From assembly GCF_018885265.1 (NCBI RefSeq), contig NZ_CP076538.1:2578001-2642000 (forward strand): a DNA stretch of 64,000 bases, read 5' to 3'. The notes beneath the pieces were generated by a model. The model was not told the DNA's origin and did no database searches. It worked only from the letters and a program-made list of their open reading frames with translations. This DNA comes from Amycolatopsis aidingensis. Lineage in GTDB: Bacteria; Actinomycetota; Actinomycetes; Mycobacteriales; Pseudonocardiaceae. Shown one piece after another: positions 60,101-64,000 of the stretch. Both the position numbers and the translations under genes were made by a program. Numbering within the stretch: the first letter of the stretch is position 1; every line of letters starts with the position of its first letter.

Positions 60101-62073
60101 TCAAACGGCACTTCCGGGAACTCGGGGTGGATACCCAGGCCGAGGACTTCACCGTGGTCGGCATCGGCGATATGGGCGGCGACGTGTTCGGCAACGGCAT
60201 GCTGCTGTCCGAGCACATCCGGCTGGTGGCCGCCTTCAACCACCTGCACATCTTCCTCGACCCGAACCCGGACGCGGCCAGTTCCTTCCGCGAGCGCAAA
60301 CGGCTGTTCGAACTGCCCCGCTCGACCTGGGACGACTACGACCGCTCGCTGATCAGCGAGGGCGGGGGCGTGTATTCGCGCAGCGCCAAGACCATCCCGA
60401 TCACCCCGCAGGTGCGGGCGGCATTGGGCCTTGCGGAGGACGTGCACAAGCTCGCCCCCGCCGAGCTGCTGCACGCCATCCTGCTGGCCCCGGTCGATCT
60501 GCTGTGGAACGGTGGCATCGGCACCTACGTCAAGGCGGCGACGGAGACCCACGCCGATGCCGGCGACAAGGCCAACGACGCGCTGCGGGTCAACGGCGGC
60601 GAACTGCGGGTCAAGGTGGTCGGCGAGGGCGGCAACCTCGGTCTCACCCAGCGTGGCCGGATCGAGTTCGCCAGGAACGGCGGCAAGATCAACACTGACG
60701 CGCTGGACAACTCCGCTGGCGTGGACTGCTCGGACCACGAGGTCAACATCAAGATCCTGCTGGACCAGCTGGTCACCGGGGGCAGGTTGAACCGCGAACA
60801 GCGCAACGAGCTGCTGGAGCAGATGACCGGGGAGGTCGCCGAGCTCGTACTCACCGACAACTACCGGCAGAACGCGGTGCTGGGCATCAGCCGGGCGCAC
60901 GCCGGGCCGATGCTGTCGGTGCACCAGCGGCAGGTGGCGGCACTGGAGGCCAAGGGAGCGCTGGATCGCGAACTGGAGGCATTGCCCAGCCCTGGCGAGT
61001 TCAAGGAGCTGGACAAGGCGGGGCAGGGCCTGACCTCGCCGGAACTGGCGACCCTGCTCGCCCACGTGAAGCTGGACCTCAAGGACGAGCTGCTGGCCAG
61101 CGAGCTGCCGGACGTCGAGGTGTTCGCCGGGCGGCTACCGGAGTACTTCCCGCGGCCGCTGCGGGAGCGCTTCGGCGACGCGATTCCCGGTCACCCGCTG
61201 CACCGGCAGATCATCACCACCCTGGTGGTGAACGAGGTCGTGGACGGGGCCGGGGTGTCCTTCGCCTACCGGCTGAGCGAGGAGATGAACGCCACCGCCA
61301 CCGACGCCGTGCGCGCGTACGCGGTGGTGACCAGCGTGTACGACCTTTCCTCGCTGTGGGCCGAGATCGCCGCGCTGGACAACGCGGTCTCCACCGAGGT
61401 GGCCGACCGGATGGTGCTGGAGACCCGCAGAGTGCTCGACCGTGCCGCCAGGTGGTTCCTGACCAACCGGCCGCAGCCGCTGGCGGTGGGGGCGGAGATC
61501 ACCCGGTTCGGCGGCACCGTCGCCGAGCTCGTGCCGAAGCTGCCCGACCTGCTGCGCGGCCGGGAGGCCGATGCCGTGCGGTCGAACGCGGCGGAGCTGG
61601 TCGAGCAGGGCGTCCCCGCCGGGTTCGCCAACCGGATCGCCTGCCTGCTGCATGCCTACGGCCTGCTCGACGTCACCGAGGTCGCCGAGCTGGCCGAGCA
61701 GGAGGTCGGGCTGAACATCGAACGCAGCCCGATCGAGACCGCGGAGCTGTACTACGCGCTGTCCGACCATCTCGGCATCGACAAGATGCTCACCTCGATC
61801 AGCGCGCTGGAGCGTGGCAACCGCTGGCATGCACTGGCACGGCTGGCGCTGCGGGACGACCTGTACGCCTCGCTGCGGGCGATCACACTGGATGCGCTGC
61901 GGCACAGCGATCCGGAGGACAGTGCGGACGAGAAGATCGCCCAGTGGGAGCAGACCAACGCCAGCAGGCTGGCGCGGGCCAGGGTCTCGCTGGAGGAGAT
62001 CGAGCGTTCCGGCAGGCACGACCTCGCCACTCTTTCGGTGGCGACCCGGCAGATCCGCAGTACGGTCCGATGA
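57103..62073 (+). CDS. gdh: NAD-specific glutamate dehydrogenase, large (about 180 kDa) class
   Basis: 1,656 residues from ATG 57103 (TTG 57094 is an alternative). The ~180-kDa class oxidatively deaminates glutamate to 2-oxoglutarate and ammonia with NAD+. N-terminal ~700 residues hold ACT-like regulatory modules (VIQVVTDDMPYLVDSLAAQL; FKLYLLGAGVTLSELLPVLQ). The catalytic part follows: GSVARGGLRWSDRREDFRTE, VPVGAKGGFVVK (active-site Lys), then the Rossmann NAD domain with VGIGDMGGDVFGNGML and VVGEGGNLGLTQRGRIEFA. C-terminal ~500 residues are helical. Full length and intact. The hotdog thioesterase gene overlaps the stop (ATGA). Confidence 0.97.
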   Translation: MSSTGVSTSRSGAGVGEGGRQRPRSPEQVRDELVEAAAAYAPEIGNLIRLYYRHIPAEEILGDEPTNLVGAVRSHQELAQDRVQGRPAVRLFNPTAAEDGWSREATVIQVVTDDMPYLVDSLAAQLSRAGLHVQRIVHPIIVVTRELTGELRAIHPTADVADPPAGSSIESWMYFEIDLITDSTRARELTDRLTSVLGDVREVVEDTEKMIEAARGIAGTLESEPPPLDEQEVDDGIRLLRWLAAGHFTFLGYRCYELVRSEEDGEEPALRAVLASGLGVLRQDSLAARSLTAGPDTAAAALAPTLLVLTQASAPSTVHRPIYPYYVGVKTFDGEGNVTGEHRFLGMFTTTALHEDVLDIPVLDHRVREVIHRAGFPMESYSGQRMLEVLQNWPRADLFSADVDSLYATATGAITLADRRRLRLFLRPDPYRRFYSCLVFLPRDRYTTRSRLAMQEVLLEELEGTHLEYGTRVGETMLAQVHFTVHTDPARLVEPDTLRIQERLNEAVRSWDDRMVEAILAERRERTGGAIGVSGEESATELGQRYAGLFPEAYKEDFSAEEALADLGKLDSLTEDADLAMSFYVPAGAKPGERRFKLYLLGAGVTLSELLPVLQRMGVEVVDQRPYELGREDGTRSWIYDFGLRIEQRVLDEMTPAAQRDLQQRFQEAFDAAWHGRCEVDGFNALVLRAGLTWRQAAVLRAYSRYLRQAGTPYSQEYIENAVLAHTDIATALVRLFEDRFSLDSGEQQREEHNDSQVTEINALIDAVTSLDEDRILRRLMAVIEATLRTNYRVTDDTGNPRPYLALKLDPQRVPDLPEPRPQFEIFVYSPRVEGVHLRFGSVARGGLRWSDRREDFRTEILGLVKAQAVKNAVIVPVGAKGGFVVKRPPLPSGDPGLDREAQQREGIACYRMFISGLLDLTDNLVDGRTEPAKDVVRYDGDDNYLVVAADKGTATFSDIANEVSAGYDFWLGDAFASGGSVGYDHKEMGITARGAWESVKRHFRELGVDTQAEDFTVVGIGDMGGDVFGNGMLLSEHIRLVAAFNHLHIFLDPNPDAASSFRERKRLFELPRSTWDDYDRSLISEGGGVYSRSAKTIPITPQVRAALGLAEDVHKLAPAELLHAILLAPVDLLWNGGIGTYVKAATETHADAGDKANDALRVNGGELRVKVVGEGGNLGLTQRGRIEFARNGGKINTDALDNSAGVDCSDHEVNIKILLDQLVTGGRLNREQRNELLEQMTGEVAELVLTDNYRQNAVLGISRAHAGPMLSVHQRQVAALEAKGALDRELEALPSPGEFKELDKAGQGLTSPELATLLAHVKLDLKDELLASELPDVEVFAGRLPEYFPRPLRERFGDAIPGHPLHRQIITTLVVNEVVDGAGVSFAYRLSEEMNATATDAVRAYAVVTSVYDLSSLWAEIAALDNAVSTEVADRMVLETRRVLDRAARWFLTNRPQPLAVGAEITRFGGTVAELVPKLPDLLRGREADAVRSNAAELVEQGVPAGFANRIACLLHAYGLLDVTEVAELAEQEVGLNIERSPIETAELYYALSDHLGIDKMLTSISALERGNRWHALARLALRDDLYASLRAITLDALRHSDPEDSADEKIAQWEQTNASRLARARVSLEEIERSGRHDLATLSVATRQIRSTVR

Positions 62074-62501
62074 CCTACACCACGACGGTCCAGCCCCGCT
62101 GGTCCGATATGGACGTTTTCGGGCACGTGAACCATGCCAGGATCGTCACCTTGCTGGAGGAGGCGCGGGTCGAGCTGCTGTTCGGCCGCGCCGGTGCGGA
62201 AGGGCTGCCCGAGCTGGCCAAGGGGGTGGTGGTTGTCCGGCTCGCGGTCGACTACCGCGCACCCCTGGTGGTGGACGGCGGTGCGATACGTGTGGAGATC
62301 TCCTTGGCAGAGCTGAAAACCGCTTCGTTCACACTCGACTACAAGGTCTATGGTGGACAGTCCGATCCGGACCGGATTGCGGTGGTCGCGCGCACCGTGC
62401 TCGCGCCGTACGACGTCGGCGGCTCGCGGCCCCGCCGGCTGGCCGATGCGGAACGGCACTTCCTCACCCGCTGGCTGGGCCAGGAGGAGCCCGGTGCCTG
62501 A
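62070..62501 (+). CDS. Hotdog-fold acyl-CoA thioesterase (4-HBT/YbgC type)
   Basis: 143 residues, ATG overlapping the gdh stop by 4 bp. The hallmark WSDMDVFGHVNHARIVTLLE contains the catalytic Asp of 4-hydroxybenzoyl-CoA thioesterase-like enzymes and the conserved HVNH. VVVVRLAVDYRAPLVVDGG continues the hotdog fold. It hydrolyses acyl-CoA thioesters; the physiological substrate is unknown. Position after gdh corresponds to M. tuberculosis Rv2475c. Confidence 0.92.
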   Translation: MTYTTTVQPRWSDMDVFGHVNHARIVTLLEEARVELLFGRAGAEGLPELAKGVVVVRLAVDYRAPLVVDGGAIRVEISLAELKTASFTLDYKVYGGQSDPDRIAVVARTVLAPYDVGGSRPRRLADAERHFLTRWLGQEEPGA

Positions 62502-63135
62502 ACTGCATATCCCCGATGCCGGTGACCGCGACACGCTGGCCGCGTTCGTCGCCCGTGCCGTGCGGCTGGACGGCCAGACCATGGTCCGGCTGCGGGAACG
62601 CGAGCGGGGCGGTGGGGTGCTCGAAGCCTGGGTCGCCACCCCCTTCGACGTGCTGGTCACCAGGGCGGTGGCCGGCACGGTCTCGCCGCCGGACGTCACG
62701 GTGTCCGGCAACGAACTGCTGGCCGCGCTCACCGTGGCCGGTGGCGAGCGGATGGATCCCGGGCCGCCACGGGACCTCTACTGGCAGTCCGAGTTGCCGA
62801 TGGCGGGCACCTGGCAGCCGGTCGACGAGGTACCGGCTGAGGTGGTCGCCAAGCTCGCCGAGCGCGGGGCGACCGTGGCCAGGGACAACGTCGGTCCGCA
62901 GGGCACGCCGCCCGCCTCGCTGATGGACCAGACGGTGGTCACGGTGAGCAGCGAGGCCGTCCAGATCAAGGTGCCGATGCGCTGCTTGTTCGCCCTGTCC
63001 GGGATGGGTTTCCTGGACAGCTCCCGCCCCGACGACGTGGTCCGGGTGACCGCCACCGACTCCTGGATGCGCCTGGACGCCCGCTACGGCGCCGCGCTGC
63101 GGCGCAGGCATGCCCTGCTCCCGCTGCTGTTCTGA
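62494..63135 (+). CDS. Conserved actinobacterial hypothetical protein (Rv2474c-like)
   Basis: 213 residues from GTG 62494, which follows CAGGAGGAG and overlaps the thioesterase stop. I recognise no catalytic motif. It is a soluble protein of mixed alpha/beta composition (FVARAVRLDGQTMVRLRERE, GNELLAALTVAGGER, SWMRLDARYGAALRRRHALL). Gene order places it as the equivalent of M. tuberculosis Rv2474c. Co-translation with gdh and the thioesterase is likely; function unknown. Confidence 0.8.
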   Translation: MPELHIPDAGDRDTLAAFVARAVRLDGQTMVRLRERERGGGVLEAWVATPFDVLVTRAVAGTVSPPDVTVSGNELLAALTVAGGERMDPGPPRDLYWQSELPMAGTWQPVDEVPAEVVAKLAERGATVARDNVGPQGTPPASLMDQTVVTVSSEAVQIKVPMRCLFALSGMGFLDSSRPDDVVRVTATDSWMRLDARYGAALRRRHALLPLLF

Positions 63136-63180
63136 ACCGTTGTGGTGGAAATGCGCTGGCCGGCCTGTCATCGTGGGCGG

Positions 63181-63513
63181 ATGACCGGACACGATCATCC
63201 CGGGGCCCAGCGGCCCGATGCGGGTGCCGACCCCACCGCCGAGTGGCTGGCGCAGGTCCGGCCGCCGGACACGCCGTGGCGGGTGGACCGGCCACCGGAG
63301 GCCGCCGCCGAGCGGCCGCCTGCCGGGGAGCAGGGCGCGGATCCGGTGAAGTGGCGGCGTGCCCGCGCGGCGGCGCGGGCGGTGGGCCAGGCGGCGCCCT
63401 ACGTCCAGGCCGGGGCCCTGGTGGGCTGGGCAGCGAGCGCCGCCTTCGCCGAGGACGGCGCCGACGGCACGGCGGCCGGGCAACCGGGGTTCGATCTGGG
63501 AGCCGAGGGCTGA
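63181..63513 (+). CDS. Small hypothetical protein
   Basis: 110 residues from ATG 63181, 45 bp after the previous gene. Pro/Ala/Asp-rich N-terminal half followed by an Ala-rich helix (ARAAARAVGQAAPYVQAGAL) and an acidic Gly-rich tail. No signal peptide or known domain. The Shine-Dalgarno is weak. Coding is supported by composition and position only. Confidence 0.5.
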   Translation: MTGHDHPGAQRPDAGADPTAEWLAQVRPPDTPWRVDRPPEAAAERPPAGEQGADPVKWRRARAAARAVGQAAPYVQAGALVGWAASAAFAEDGADGTAAGQPGFDLGAEG

Positions 63514-63520
63514 CCCGGAG

Positions 63521-64000
63521 TCAGTCCGCGCGGATGTTCCGCATGTGCTCGATCTCGGCCGCCTGCCCGGCGATGACCTCCTGCGCCATCTCCAGCGCCC
63601 TGAGCTCCAGCCCGTCAGCCAGTTCGTCCTGGGCCATCACCAGCGCGCCCTCGTGGTGAGTGATCATCAGGTCGAGAAAGAGCCGGTCGAACTCGGCGCC
63701 GTTCGCCGCGCGCAGCGCGTCCATCTGCTCCGGGGTCGCCATCCCCGGCATCAACGGGCCGTGCTCGTGCCCGCCGGGAGCGGAATGCGCCGTATGTCCC
63801 GTGCGCAACCCGCGATCCCCGTGCCGGCCGGCTTCCGGCGGCACCGGCTTGCCGTACCGGATCAGCCAGGCGGCCATCAACGCGATCTCCGCGTCCTGCG
63901 CGGCGGCGATCCGGCCGCCGATAGTGCGCACCCGCTCGTCCTCGGCGCGCTCGTCGATCAGATCGGTCATGGTGATCGCCTGCTGATGGTGCGGGATCAT
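63521..64000 (-). CDS. DUF305 family protein, partial (start beyond window)
   Basis: At least 159 residues; the N-terminal part lies beyond the right edge. Two DUF305 four-helix units with His pairs: MIPHHQQAITMTDLI and MITHHEGALVMAQDE, each followed by a helix with EIxxM-type Met/Glu residues. DUF305 proteins are usually exported and linked to copper or other metal handling (CopM-like). A signal peptide would be in the missing part. It converges on the small hypothetical gene with 7 bp between stops. Confidence 0.88.
   Translation of the reverse strand: MIPHHQQAITMTDLIDERAEDERVRTIGGRIAAAQDAEIALMAAWLIRYGKPVPPEAGRHGDRGLRTGHTAHSAPGGHEHGPLMPGMATPEQMDALRAANGAEFDRLFLDLMITHHEGALVMAQDELADGLELRALEMAQEVIAGQAAEIEHMRNIRAD

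Noticed and set aside
57127-61065. 1,312-codon minus-strand open frame
   Set aside because: Antisense shadow of the NAD-glutamate dehydrogenase; no recognisable motif and no start context.

Overview
The window is high-GC actinobacterial DNA, most likely from a member of the Pseudonocardiaceae (Amycolatopsis-like). This rests on codon usage, an actinobacterial-type proteasome beta subunit, large NRPS/PKS genes, and a core block (ssb-like, ettA, NAD-glutamate dehydrogenase, hotdog thioesterase, conserved hypothetical) in the order of M. tuberculosis Rv2478c-Rv2474c. The genus is an inference.

Region 1 (about 2.0-23.0 kb) is the main find: what looks like a complete biosynthetic cluster for a peptide alpha',beta'-epoxyketone proteasome inhibitor (epoxomicin/eponemycin/TMC-86A class). 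The genes are chained by 4-bp overlaps: an acyl-CoA-dehydrogenase-like warhead enzyme (3847-5634), an NRPS with domains C-C-A-T-C-A-T whose first A domain carries the canonical threonine code and whose second looks leucine-like (5631-13250), a PKS module KS-AT-MT-ACP-TE without ketoreductase (13247-18139), an MbtH-A-T protein (18136-20085), a cytochrome P450 (20082-21302) and a thioesterase (21299-22057). Next comes a second-copy 20S proteasome beta subunit (22182-22979) with Phe45 and Val49, the two substitutions known from the salinosporamide self-resistance subunit SalI. The MbtH-A-T/P450/thioesterase trio also matches the NikP1/NikQ/NikP2 cassette that beta-hydroxylates carrier-bound amino acids. 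A DUF11 secreted protein, a family 2 glycosyltransferase and a Tat-exported bicovalent-FAD oxidase lie upstream. An IS630 element with perfect ends sits exactly at the resistance gene's stop codon.

Region 2 (24.1-30.6 kb) holds a ROK repressor divergent from xylose isomerase with two matching operator-like dyads, then a three-gene cell-wall group (PG-binding/DUF1906 protein, small membrane protein, M15-like Tat substrate) ending in a strong terminator.

Region 3 (30.6-48.1 kb) is an accessory island of tailoring-type enzymes without a scaffold synthase: two GMC oxidoreductases, an O-methyltransferase, three acyl-CoA-dehydrogenase/flavin-monooxygenase genes, an atypical SDR, an epoxide hydrolase, an MFS exporter, a DUF899 protein, a class III aminotransferase and an HxlR regulator. 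It is heavily rearranged. A 1,280-bp inverted repeat brackets a 2.6-kb segment whose inversion would keep the acadA-acadB pair intact in either direction. A duplicated DUF899/HxlR divergon has decayed reciprocally at its two copies. An IS4-family element with a perfect 10-bp target duplication closes the island.

Region 4 (48.3-64 kb) is mostly chromosomal backbone: tRNA-Arg(TCT), an I36-type secreted inhibitor, a LacI regulator divergent from an MFS transporter with a palindromic operator, the ssb-like/ettA/gdh block with a large TPR-like protein inserted, and a DUF305 gene cut by the window edge. A dispersed intergenic repeat occurs twice, downstream of xylA and of ettA.
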